Positions 45,487-53,813 of a stretch of 64,000 nucleotides of DNA are shown one piece after another; the first letter of the stretch is position 1, and every line of letters begins with the position of its first letter. Origin of the DNA: Marinobacterium lutimaris (GTDB lineage: Bacteria; Pseudomonadota; Gammaproteobacteria; Pseudomonadales; Balneatricaceae); NCBI RefSeq assembly GCF_900108065.1, contig NZ_FNVQ01000003.1:310001-374000 (forward strand), in the 5' to 3' direction. The position numbers and the translations under genes were made by a program. The notes beneath the pieces are model-generated. The model was not told the origin of the DNA, did no database searches, and saw nothing but the letters and a program-made list of their open reading frames with translations.

Positions 45487-46794
45487 ATGACAAATCTTCA
45501 GATCGGTATGGCGGGAATCGCCATTGCCCTGGGCCTTATCGCGCTGAGAGTGCCAATTGGCGTTGCGCTGGGCCTTGTATCCATCGCCGGCCTCGCGATG
45601 ATGACCAACCTCAGCGTAGCACTGGGTATGGTCTCGGCCACGCCGTTCGACTTCGCCGGCCAGTGGGAACTGTCGGCGGCGCCGATGTTCCTGTTCATGG
45701 GCTATCTGTGCACCAGCACCAACATGACGCAGGGGCTGTTTACCGCCATGCGGCTGTTCCTGGCGCGCCTGCCGGGCGGCCTTGCGGTCTCCAGCGTTAT
45801 CGCCTCGGCCTTCTTCGCGGCGGCTTCCGGCTCCAGTGTGGCCACCTCGGCGGCCATGTCGCGCATTGCTGTGCCGGAGATGCTCAAGCACAACTACAAC
45901 CGTGGCCTGGCCACCGGCACCATCGCCGCGTCCGGCACACTGGGCTCACTGATTCCGCCCAGCGTGCTGCTGGTGCTGTACGGCGTTTACGCCCAGGTTT
46001 CTGTGGGCCAGCTGTTCATGGCGGGCTTCCTGCCCGGCATCATGTCGGCGGGTCTGTATATCCTGATGATCATGCTGCGCGTCAAGCGCAACCCGGAACT
46101 GGCGGGCAACAGCGCCGAACGCGCCACCAGCCGCGAGAAAATCGACGCCATCAAAGAGATCTGGCCGCTGCCGCTGCTAATCGGTGCAGTGCTGGGCGGT
46201 ATCTTCCTTGGCATCTTCTCGCCCACCGAGGCGGGTGCCGTGGGTACCTGCATCGCCGCGCTGATCGCCATCACCCGTCGCACGCTGACGGTAAGCGCAG
46301 TGAAAGACGCGATCGTCAACACCGCCTCCAGCACCGCCAGTATCTTTATCATTCTGATCGGCTCGCTGTTCTTCACTCGCTTCCTCGCCCTGAGTGGCGT
46401 GCCCACCGCCTTCTCTGACCTGATCCTTGGTGTCAGCACCGAGACCTGGTGGATTCTGCTGGCCGTCGCGCTGATCTACCTGGTGCTCGGCATGTTCATC
46501 GATTCCATCGGCCTGATGCTGCTGACCCTGCCGCTGATCCTGCCGCTGGTTCAGGGTGCCGACATGAACCTGATCTGGTTCGGCATCATCGTCGTCAAGC
46601 TGCTGGAGGTTGGCCTGGTAACACCGCCCATCGGTCTGAACGTTTATGTGATCAAGGGCGCGCTCGGCAATACCGTTTCCCTGCCTGAGGTCTTCAAAGG
46701 CGTCAGCTGGTTCATCCTGATGGACATCATCGCCCTTCTCCTCATCATTCTCATCCCCGCGCTGTCGCTCTATCTGCCCGCCCAGATGCAATAA
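45487..46794 (+). CDS. TRAP transporter large membrane subunit (DctM family)
   Basis: A 435-residue integral membrane protein with about twelve helices, the ion-coupled channel part of a TRAP transporter. FAAASGSSVATSAAMSRIAV and GTLGSLIPPSVLLVLYGV are the conserved substrate and sodium site stretches, and a second set (LVTPPIGLNVYVIKGA) lies near the C-terminus. Length and order are normal for the family. It is followed after 23 bases by the amidohydrolase gene. Confidence 0.93.
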   Translation: MTNLQIGMAGIAIALGLIALRVPIGVALGLVSIAGLAMMTNLSVALGMVSATPFDFAGQWELSAAPMFLFMGYLCTSTNMTQGLFTAMRLFLARLPGGLAVSSVIASAFFAAASGSSVATSAAMSRIAVPEMLKHNYNRGLATGTIAASGTLGSLIPPSVLLVLYGVYAQVSVGQLFMAGFLPGIMSAGLYILMIMLRVKRNPELAGNSAERATSREKIDAIKEIWPLPLLIGAVLGGIFLGIFSPTEAGAVGTCIAALIAITRRTLTVSAVKDAIVNTASSTASIFIILIGSLFFTRFLALSGVPTAFSDLILGVSTETWWILLAVALIYLVLGMFIDSIGLMLLTLPLILPLVQGADMNLIWFGIIVVKLLEVGLVTPPIGLNVYVIKGALGNTVSLPEVFKGVSWFILMDIIALLLIILIPALSLYLPAQMQ

Positions 46795-46817
46795 CGCCCA
46801 GCTAATCGAGGTTAACA

Positions 46818-48044
46818 ATGCAAAACGTACTTTTTACCAACGCCAATGTTATCGACACCCGCAACGGCAAGGTTCTGGCCGATCAGCAGGTTCTGGTCAG
46901 CAACGGACGCATCGCACAGGTTTCTGCCGGCCCGATCCAGGCTGAAGACGCCCAGGTGATCGATCTGCACGGGCGCTTCCTGACGCCGGGCCTGTGTGAC
47001 TCCCACGTACACGTGACAGCGATCACACCGAATTTCGCCCTGCTGGGCACCATGTCCCCGTTTTACGTGACCGCTAAAACCGGTCCGATGCTGGAAAGCA
47101 TGCTGATGCGCGGTTTTACCACCGTGCGTGACGCCGGCGGCGCCGACTACGGCCTGGCCCTGGCGGTCGAAGAAGACGCCCTGCTCGGCCCCCGTATCCT
47201 TTACTGCGGCAAGGCAATCTCCCAGACCGGCGGCCACGGCGACATGCGCTCTCCCGGCCAGCACACCTTCGAAGGCTGCTTTTGCTGCGCGGGCCTCGGC
47301 CGCGTCTGCGATGGCGTTGCTGAAGTGCGTCGCGCCTGCCGTGACGAAATCCGCAAGGGCGCTACCCAGATCAAGATCATGGCCTCCGGTGGCGTATCCT
47401 CTCCGACCGATCGCATCGACAGCACCCAGTTCTCGCTGGAAGAGATCGACGCCATCGTTGAAGAAGCCACCGCCGCCAATATCCACACCATGGCCCACGC
47501 CTACACCGCGCGCGCCATCAACCGTCTGCTGCCCCGTGGCGTGAAAACCATCGAGCACGGCAACCTGATGGATGAAGAGAGCTGCCGCCTGTTCGTCGAG
47601 CACGATGCCTACCTGACACCGACCCTGGTGATCTACGACTCCCTGGCGAAAGAGGGCGTGGAAGCTGGCCTGCCAAAAGAGATGGCCGCCAAGGTATTCG
47701 ACGTACTCGAAGCCGGTGGCAAGGCCCTGGAGATGGCTCAACGCAGCGGCGTGAAGATGCTGTTCGGTACCGACCTGCTCGGCCAGATGGAGCGCCACCA
47801 GCTGCACGAGTTCAACATCCGCTCAGAGGTGGTACCCGCTGACGACCTGCTCCGCGCCGCCACCTGCAACGCCGCCGATGCCTTCGGCTACACCGGTGAC
47901 TTCGGCGAAATCATCGAAGGCGCCCGCGCCGATATGCTGGTGCTGGAACACAACCCGCTGGACGACATCAAGGTACTGACCCGTCCGGAAACCGAACTGA
48001 GCCTGATCATGAAGGCCGGCCGCATCTACAAGCAGACCCTCTAA
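46818..48044 (+). CDS. metal-dependent amidohydrolase (imidazolonepropionase-like)
   Basis: A 408-residue amidohydrolase. Metal-binding motifs are DSHVHV near residue 62, a lysine in IKIMASGGV, HAYTARAINR, EHGN and the aspartate in LFGTDLLG, all in expected order. The group includes imidazolonepropionases, Xaa-Pro dipeptidases and carboxypeptidase-like enzymes, so it cleaves a C-N bond in a cyclic or peptide amide. As the last gene of the TRAP operon it likely makes the first cytosolic cut of the imported compound. There is no signal peptide. A terminator follows. Confidence 0.9.
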   Translation: MQNVLFTNANVIDTRNGKVLADQQVLVSNGRIAQVSAGPIQAEDAQVIDLHGRFLTPGLCDSHVHVTAITPNFALLGTMSPFYVTAKTGPMLESMLMRGFTTVRDAGGADYGLALAVEEDALLGPRILYCGKAISQTGGHGDMRSPGQHTFEGCFCCAGLGRVCDGVAEVRRACRDEIRKGATQIKIMASGGVSSPTDRIDSTQFSLEEIDAIVEEATAANIHTMAHAYTARAINRLLPRGVKTIEHGNLMDEESCRLFVEHDAYLTPTLVIYDSLAKEGVEAGLPKEMAAKVFDVLEAGGKALEMAQRSGVKMLFGTDLLGQMERHQLHEFNIRSEVVPADDLLRAATCNAADAFGYTGDFGEIIEGARADMLVLEHNPLDDIKVLTRPETELSLIMKAGRIYKQTL

Positions 48045-48056
48045 CCTGCTGCATAA

Positions 48057-48087
48057 AAAAGCGGAGGCTCTATCAGCCTCCGCTTTT
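48057..48087. terminator. bidirectional rho-independent terminator
   Basis: AAAAGCGGAGGCT (48057-48069) pairs with AGCCTCCGCTTTT (48075-48087) around a 5-base loop. It ends the TRAP operon and the convergent ABC operon. Confidence 0.9.
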
Positions 48088-48139
48088 GGTATAAAGCTGG
48101 ACCTATGCATCGACATAGATCGGCCGCTGCAGGATACAC

Positions 48140-48907
48140 CTAGTGATCGAGGATCTGGCTCAGGAATAGTTTGGTTCGCGGATGCTCGGGATTGCTGAAG
48201 AAGTTTTCCGGCGTATTCATCTCAACCACCTTGCCAGAGTCCATGAATATAACTCTGTCCGCTACCTCTCTTGCGAAGCCCATCTCATGGGTCACGCAGA
48301 TCATCGTCATCCCCTCCTCTGCCAGCTCGACCATCGTATCCAGCACCTCTTTGATCATTTCCGGATCAAGCGCCGAGGTCGGCTCGTCGAACAGCATGAT
48401 TTTGGGTTTCATACAGAGCGAACGGGCGATGGCAACCCTCTGCTGTTGCCCGCCGGAAAGCTGGGATGGAAATTTATGCGCCTGATCCGGTATTTTCACT
48501 TTCTCAAGAAAGTGCATGGCGGTTTCTTCGGCTTCCTGTCTGGATACATTCCTGAGCGTTAAAGGCGCCAGTGTGCAGTTATCGAGTATGGATAGATGCG
48601 GGAACAGGTTGAAATGCTGAAAAACCATTCCGACCTCCGCCCGGACTTTTGAGATGGATTTAATATCCTTCTCCAGCACCTTTCCTTCGACTTCGATCTG
48701 ACCTTCCTGGTGTTCTTCAAGACCGTTCACGCAACGAATCAGGGTCGACTTTCCTGAACCCGAGGGCCCGCAAATGACGACCTTTTCGCCGTTATCGATG
48801 TTAAGGTCTATCGCCTCAAGCACCTTGAAGTCACCGTACCATTTACTCAGCCCCTTGATACTGATGGCGGATCCTGCGAGCTGATCGATACTCATACTGT
48901 TAACCAT
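48140..48907 (-). CDS. polar amino acid ABC transporter ATPase, second copy in the operon
   Basis: A 255-residue GlnQ-type ATPase. Walker [10 protein letters not shown], signature [15 protein letters not shown] and Walker [16 protein letters not shown] are intact; [14 protein letters not shown] is the switch region. It is the last gene of an operon that already encodes a similar ATPase 44 bases upstream. Two ATPases with two permeases and one binding protein suggest a heterodimeric ATPase or a duplication. The start could be Met1 or Met5. Confidence 0.92.
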   Translation of the reverse strand: MVNSMSIDQLAGSAISIKGLSKWYGDFKVLEAIDLNIDNGEKVVICGPSGSGKSTLIRCVNGLEEHQEGQIEVEGKVLEKDIKSISKVRAEVGMVFQHFNLFPHLSILDNCTLAPLTLRNVSRQEAEETAMHFLEKVKIPDQAHKFPSQLSGGQQQRVAIARSLCMKPKIMLFDEPTSALDPEMIKEVLDTMVELAEEGMTMICVTHEMGFAREVADRVIFMDSGKVVEMNTPENFFSNPEHPRTKLFLSQILDH

Positions 48908-48950
48908 TACTCGGCCTCAAACGATGAATCTATGAAAAACCAGGACGACA

Positions 48951-49706
48951 TCAACCGTGGTGGCTGGATATCAGATCGAGAAAACGACGGCTGCGGTCCG
49001 ACTCCGGCGCAGAGAAAAACTTCTGTGGCGGCGCCTCTTCAACGATTTCGCCCTTGTCCATAAACACAATGCGATCTGCTGCGCTTTTTGCGAACCCCAT
49101 CTCATGAGTCACGCAGATCATGGTAACCCCCTCATCAGCGAGCCGCCTCATAACAGACAGGACCTCGCCCACCATTTCCGGATCCAAGGCTGAAGTGGGC
49201 TCGTCAAACAGGATCGCTTTAGGTTTCATCGCCAGCGCCCTGCAGATCGCTATTCGCTGCTGCTGCCCACCGGACAACGAGGCCACCGGTGAGTTTTCTT
49301 TAGCCGCTAAACCGACCAGCTCAAGCAACCGACGAGCTTCCTGAACTGCTTCTTCCTTTTTCAGCACCCCCGCTCGTAACGGAGCGAGGGTGATGTTCTT
49401 GATCACATTGAGATGAGGAAAAAGCGCATAGTTTTGAAACACCATGCCTACTTCCAGGCGATGATTTCGCCACTTTCTTTCGGAGTTTCCTGCCAGCGAC
49501 TTTCCTTCAACCTTAATCTCACCCGAGGTTGTCTCCTCCAGCCCATTGATACAGCGGATAAGCGTGGACTTTCCGGAGCCCGACGGTCCAAGAATTACAA
49601 CGACCTCCCCACGATTGACCGACAGGTTGATATCGTTCAAGGCGCGAATCCCGCCACGGAACTCCTTACATAGACCAGAAACGTTGATGAGAGGCGGCTG
49701 AATCAT
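48951..49706 (-). CDS. polar amino acid ABC transporter ATPase, first copy
   Basis: A 251-residue GlnQ-type ATPase with Walker [10 protein letters not shown], signature [15 protein letters not shown] and Walker [16 protein letters not shown]. It resembles the following ATPase clearly but is not identical, with different N- and C-termini. Its start overlaps the lyase stop codon by 4 bases, so it is translationally coupled to the enzyme gene. It should power uptake of the operon's substrate. Confidence 0.92.
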   Translation of the reverse strand: MIQPPLINVSGLCKEFRGGIRALNDINLSVNRGEVVVILGPSGSGKSTLIRCINGLEETTSGEIKVEGKSLAGNSERKWRNHRLEVGMVFQNYALFPHLNVIKNITLAPLRAGVLKKEEAVQEARRLLELVGLAAKENSPVASLSGGQQQRIAICRALAMKPKAILFDEPTSALDPEMVGEVLSVMRRLADEGVTMICVTHEMGFAKSAADRIVFMDKGEIVEEAPPQKFFSAPESDRSRRFLDLISSHHG

Positions 49707-51256
49707 GAGACGGCCATCTCCTCTGCAGCTTTGCGAACCAGCTGATTGGAAACCGTATTCAGCTGAAGCTCCGCACTGGCACGGCGTTGCAGACGCTCGG
49801 CGGAGGCTTTTCTGTCTTTCTCCAAACGGGTCAGACCATCACGGTGAAGCACGTCTGATTCTGCGCGGCTGGGACCGCACCCGGTGGTCGCATCGAGAAT
49901 GCCAGCCGGATCCAGCGCTTCGACCAGCAGCGTCTCGATATCATCCAGCGGCTGACCTGTTTCCTCTTCGTAGGCGCCTCGAATAGCTTCCTGGGGTGAA
50001 TTACCGTCCAGAACCAAACGCACATAACGCCCCGTAATATGGTGCGCCTGACGGAAAGGCAGGCCATAGCGGGAGCTGAGAAGATCCGCCAACGCCGTTG
50101 CGGTACAAAAGTTTTCACCCGCCAGGTCCTTCATACGCTCTTTACGTGGCGTCGCACACTCAACGACAACACGCGCAGCAGGAAGAATCCCTTTTAACTC
50201 TTCCAGCGAATCCCATACCCAGCGTGCAGAATCGATACTTACCTCCTGGCTGTGACCAAAAGGCACCGCGCGAAGAGTGGCGACCGCAGTACTCATTGCA
50301 CCGAGAAGAATGGTGGGACGAGCCTTGAGGTTTTCCAGAACCGTCAGGTTTTTCTTTTGCGGCATGATCGACGAGGTACTGGCTACTCGATCGGGAAACT
50401 CCAGCATTCCGAACTCATAGGTCGCCCAGAGATAAAAGTCCTGACTCATGCGACCAATGGTCATCGACAGCTGCATCGCTGCGCTCATCAGCTCAACCAT
50501 CGCGTCTCTGTTACCGACCGCATCCATCGAATGCTGCTGAACACCATCGAACCCCAGTAGCTCTGCGGTACGCTCGCGGTTGATCGAAAAGCGGGTACCT
50601 GCAAACGCTCCGGCCCCAAGCGGACAGTTATTCATGCGGACCAGGGCGCTTTCGATACGGCTGGTATCACGGCTAAGTGCCGCTTCAATACCCAGCAAAT
50701 ACCAGCCAAAGGTGATCGGCTGAGCATGCTGCAAATGGGTATACCCCGGCATCACTGTATCCACCTCAGCTTTCGCCCGCTCCAGCAGCGCCTCTCGGAT
50801 AGCAAGACTGCCAGCCACCAGCTCTTCAGCCAACTTTATACAACGCATTCTTTCCTGTGTTTTCTTCAGGTCGTTACGTGAACGTGCCATGTGCAGGCGT
50901 CCTGCCTCAGGCCCGGCACGGCGAGTCAGCTCTGCCTCGTAATTAAACCAGGGGTCCTCTCGTTCAGGGTCCAGCGAAAATGCTTTAGAACCCTCTTGGT
51001 CCAGATCTGATATGTGTTGCAGAAGACGCCCTGCAACCTCTACTTCAATCAATCCTTGTTCCGAAAGCATGACCAGGTGAGCACGGTTAATTTTGGTAAA
51101 CCAGTAGAGCGCGTCATCAAAGGCCCGATAAAGGTTTGGCGCCGTTATCCCTTCTATGATCTCTTTCGCCAATGGTTCGCTCAACAACCCACTCACTTTA
51201 GATTTACCTTCAGCAGCCCCATGTACGTTCGCTGTTTCGACTGAGGTGTTAGTCAT
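49703..51256 (-). CDS. argininosuccinate-lyase-like C-N lyase within an ABC transporter operon
   Basis: A 517-residue member of the fumarase/aspartase superfamily, nearest argininosuccinate lyase. MARSRND (residues 123-129), THLQHAQP with His174 (173-180) and the mobile loop SSIMPQKKN (295-303) with the catalytic serine are present; after it the usual proline is leucine. The N-terminus is about 30 residues longer than in ArgH. It is coupled to permease (8-base overlap) and ATPase genes, so it should release fumarate from an imported N-substituted aspartate, as EDDS lyases of this family do, rather than make arginine. Confidence 0.87.
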   Translation of the reverse strand: MTNTSVETANVHGAAEGKSKVSGLLSEPLAKEIIEGITAPNLYRAFDDALYWFTKINRAHLVMLSEQGLIEVEVAGRLLQHISDLDQEGSKAFSLDPEREDPWFNYEAELTRRAGPEAGRLHMARSRNDLKKTQERMRCIKLAEELVAGSLAIREALLERAKAEVDTVMPGYTHLQHAQPITFGWYLLGIEAALSRDTSRIESALVRMNNCPLGAGAFAGTRFSINRERTAELLGFDGVQQHSMDAVGNRDAMVELMSAAMQLSMTIGRMSQDFYLWATYEFGMLEFPDRVASTSSIMPQKKNLTVLENLKARPTILLGAMSTAVATLRAVPFGHSQEVSIDSARWVWDSLEELKGILPAARVVVECATPRKERMKDLAGENFCTATALADLLSSRYGLPFRQAHHITGRYVRLVLDGNSPQEAIRGAYEEETGQPLDDIETLLVEALDPAGILDATTGCGPSRAESDVLHRDGLTRLEKDRKASAERLQRRASAELQLNTVSNQLVRKAAEEMAVS

Positions 51257-52004
51257 GACTTTTTCTCCATTTCAAGGCGCTGAATGATTCAGTAAATGCT
51301 TTTAACAAATTGCTGCTATTTTTCTCTTCCTGACTTTGCATCGTCCGGGATTTAACTAATTTTCTTTCCAGCTTTGACGTAAGCACGTTCAAGCTGAAAC
51401 AAATAACGAAATAAACACAAAGTACGAACCCAAACACTGCAAATGCCGGACTTTCACCTGTCATCATCGTTGTTCTTTCCACGATGATGTTTGCGGTTCG
51501 AAGGAACTCCGAGGCTCCCACTAGAGTTGCCAGCGAGGTCGCCTGAATCAGCAGGGAAAACAACCCGGTAAAGGATGGCAGGACCGGCACAATGACCTGA
51601 GGTAGCAGTACGAAAAGCATTGTTTCCCAAGGCCTTAGTCCAAGCGCCATGGCACTTTCCCGCTGATGCTTTGCTAAAGAGTTGAAGCCACCTCGAATAA
51701 TTTCTGAGCCATTGGCGCTCCCCCAGGAAGTCAGGCTGACCAATGCAGCAGTGAACGGATCCAAAGCCAGCCCAAGGAGCGGCGCACCGAAATAGACAAA
51801 AAGCAGGTTAACTACGATCGGTATATCACGAAAAACTTCGACAAATACAATCGATATAATACGAAGCATCTTGTATCGTGAAACCGACATAATTCCGAAA
51901 ATTAGTGATATAAATGCCGTTAATATCAGTGTCAGTGAAGCCAGCTTGAAAGTAATTAACAACCCGGAAAATAATAGGGGAAGGCTATCTATAATAAGTT
52001 GCAT
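51249..52004 (-). CDS. polar amino acid ABC transporter permease, second subunit
   Basis: A 251-residue HisM/GlnP-type permease. Five hydrophobic segments cover residues 1-210, and the EAA loop reads ESAMALGLRPWETMLFVLLP. VFRDIPIVVNLLFVYFG is the usual helix-linking motif. A roughly 35-residue charged C-terminal tail (SQEEKNSSNLLKAFTESF) is longer than normal. It overlaps the lyase gene by 8 bases and follows the other permease gene by 10 bases. Confidence 0.92.
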   Translation of the reverse strand: MQLIIDSLPLLFSGLLITFKLASLTLILTAFISLIFGIMSVSRYKMLRIISIVFVEVFRDIPIVVNLLFVYFGAPLLGLALDPFTAALVSLTSWGSANGSEIIRGGFNSLAKHQRESAMALGLRPWETMLFVLLPQVIVPVLPSFTGLFSLLIQATSLATLVGASEFLRTANIIVERTTMMTGESPAFAVFGFVLCVYFVICFSLNVLTSKLERKLVKSRTMQSQEEKNSSNLLKAFTESFSALKWRKSHD

Positions 52005-52014
52005 TTTATATTCC

Positions 52015-52686
52015 TTACGCTGTGTTGAACGGCGCTTTCAGAAACGTTTCCAATCTCCGAACAGCGGTGGAAAGCAACAGAACAATTACCAGGTAGATAA
52101 GACCTATAGCCAAGAACATCTCCAAGGTTCTAAAATCCATCGCAACCCTATCCATAGCTACAAACGTCAGTTCAGCGACACCGATAGCCTGGAGGTAAGA
52201 TGAGTTTTTCAACACTGAAACCGCGGTATTCAAAAGCGCCGGAATACAAACTCTCAAACCGATGGGCAAAGCAACAAGCCGAAGATAGTGAATAGGCCTC
52301 AGCCCCAGCGAATAAGCAGCCTCCTTTAACCCTTTATCGACCGCAGATAAGCCGCCCCTTATGTTTTCAGTGTTGTATGCTCCGCCCCAAAGCGATAGCG
52401 CTAGCACACCTGACCAGAAGCCGCTCAACCCAAATCCCAGTGAGGCAAGTCCATAGAAAATAAAAAATATCTGCACAAGCAGCGGTGTTGACCTTATAAA
52501 GTGCACATATCCCGCAGCTACACTGGAAAGGACCGGCACGTGGAACACCCTAAGGCTTGCACAAACAACACCGATAATGACTGAAAAAATTATTGATAAT
52601 AAGCTGACTATTAGCGTGATCCACAGCCCATCTAATAAATCCGGGGTTGCCCCCCATATATAGGGAAAGCTAAATTGATAATCCAT
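52015..52686 (-). CDS. polar amino acid ABC transporter permease, first subunit
   Basis: A permease of about 223 residues of the HisQ/GlnP type. The EAA loop is KEAAYSLGLRPIHYLRLVAL and FIRSTPLLVQIFFIFYG precedes it. I start it at ATG 52686 (MDYQFSFPYIWG): an in-frame TTG at 52740 would put a strong hairpin (52706-52727) inside the coding sequence. With the second permease it forms the heterodimeric channel. Confidence 0.9.
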   Translation of the reverse strand: MDYQFSFPYIWGATPDLLDGLWITLIVSLLSIIFSVIIGVVCASLRVFHVPVLSSVAAGYVHFIRSTPLLVQIFFIFYGLASLGFGLSGFWSGVLALSLWGGAYNTENIRGGLSAVDKGLKEAAYSLGLRPIHYLRLVALPIGLRVCIPALLNTAVSVLKNSSYLQAIGVAELTFVAMDRVAMDFRTLEMFLAIGLIYLVIVLLLSTAVRRLETFLKAPFNTA

Positions 52687-52705
52687 ACAATCACTTCTTA
52701 ATATT

Positions 52706-52727
52706 GAGCACTCTTCAAAGAGTGCTC
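52706..52727 (-). other. intercistronic stem-loop after the ABC binding-protein gene
   Basis: GAGCACTCTT (52706-52715) pairs perfectly with AAGAGTGCTC (52718-52727). It lies between the binding-protein gene and the first permease gene on the minus strand and has no T tract. It probably protects the binding-protein message or trims read-through. Confidence 0.65.
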
Positions 52728-52749
52728 GGATATCGGACAAGTATATCTA

Positions 52750-53610
52750 TTAGCTATTCGGCTTTTTATCCATATCCCAGAAGTTAAGTTTAACTTCCAT
52801 ATTTTCATCGTTTGCATACTCTTCAAACCAATCGCGGAACCTGTCCTCCGCAGCCATGCGCTTTAAAGAGCTGTTTACATAACTCAACAGTTCCTCATTA
52901 CCTGGGCGCACAGCTGCAGCACGAAGGCTGAACTTAAACTGTTGATCGATCAAACGGATCTTTGAGTTTTGACTAACCAACGACATCAGTATCGGCGTAT
53001 CGTGTGCATAGCCTTCAACACGATTAGTCATTAAGGCCTGGACAGCATTCGATACTCCATCCAGCTGTAGCCGTTCGATACTGGGATAATTTTCATCAAA
53101 GTAGGGAATAGCGAGAGCCCCCTTTACAAAGGCAACAGGCTTATCCTTAAGCTGCTCCAAAGAGGTATAGTCATCCTCGCTACGAACCACCATTCCTTGG
53201 GATGACCAAGCATAAGGCTCTGTAAATTCAACAACTTGCTGACGCTCAGGGGTAATCCCCATGGTCGCTATGATCAGATCAATCTTGCCGCCGAGAAGTG
53301 CTGGAACGCGATTCGAGGTTGTTACGCAAACTATCTCTGCTTCTGCCTCATCACCAAATATATATTTAGCAATCTGATGAGCCATGGATACTTCGACACC
53401 TACAGGGGTGCCAGAGTTATCGAGAAACCCCTCTGGGGGATAGTCACATTTAGTACCGACTTTAAGCACACCGGCTTCTTGAACTGAATCAGGAACCTTA
53501 GGCATTTCTGTAGTATCAGCCTGTGCGATACCAACACTCGCAAAACTAAATGCAACTCCTGCGAGCAGGTTAGGTAATCTTTTATTGCAAGTAAACGTTC
53601 GTAACTTCAT
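52750..53610 (-). CDS. periplasmic polar amino acid-binding protein
   Basis: A 286-residue family 3 solute-binding protein with a signal peptide (NLLAGVAFSFASVGIAQA, cleavage after AQA). VGTKCDYPPEGFLDNSGTPV is the ligand-domain start; the segments RVPALLGGKIDLIIATMG and RQQVVEFTEPYAWSSQGMVV are family signatures. The two halves of the fold are complete. It is the first gene of the operon and divergent from a LysR gene. Ligand unknown; the lyase in the operon suggests an N-substituted aspartate or related acidic compound. Confidence 0.92.
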   Translation of the reverse strand: MKLRTFTCNKRLPNLLAGVAFSFASVGIAQADTTEMPKVPDSVQEAGVLKVGTKCDYPPEGFLDNSGTPVGVEVSMAHQIAKYIFGDEAEAEIVCVTTSNRVPALLGGKIDLIIATMGITPERQQVVEFTEPYAWSSQGMVVRSEDDYTSLEQLKDKPVAFVKGALAIPYFDENYPSIERLQLDGVSNAVQALMTNRVEGYAHDTPILMSLVSQNSKIRLIDQQFKFSLRAAAVRPGNEELLSYVNSSLKRMAAEDRFRDWFEEYANDENMEVKLNFWDMDKKPNS

Positions 53611-53813
53611 CGTGTTTTCTCCTAGCTGACTTCAATAAAATCCAGACTGAAAATCTTATAAACAGACTAATTCTCGTTAAGAACTCACTTATTTAGCGTT
53701 CTATGATCACGATCACGGTAAGACTTAATCTATTTCAGCTAGCAACATTACGTCAAAGCATATATTCTGATGCAGATATAACCTCACCTCATGAGGCAAG
53801 GGAGTAATCAAGC

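Noticed and set aside
49703-51256. argH for arginine biosynthesis
   Set aside because: No arg gene is near, and it is translationally coupled to ABC transporter genes; a catabolic lyase is more likely, though argininosuccinate as substrate is not excluded.
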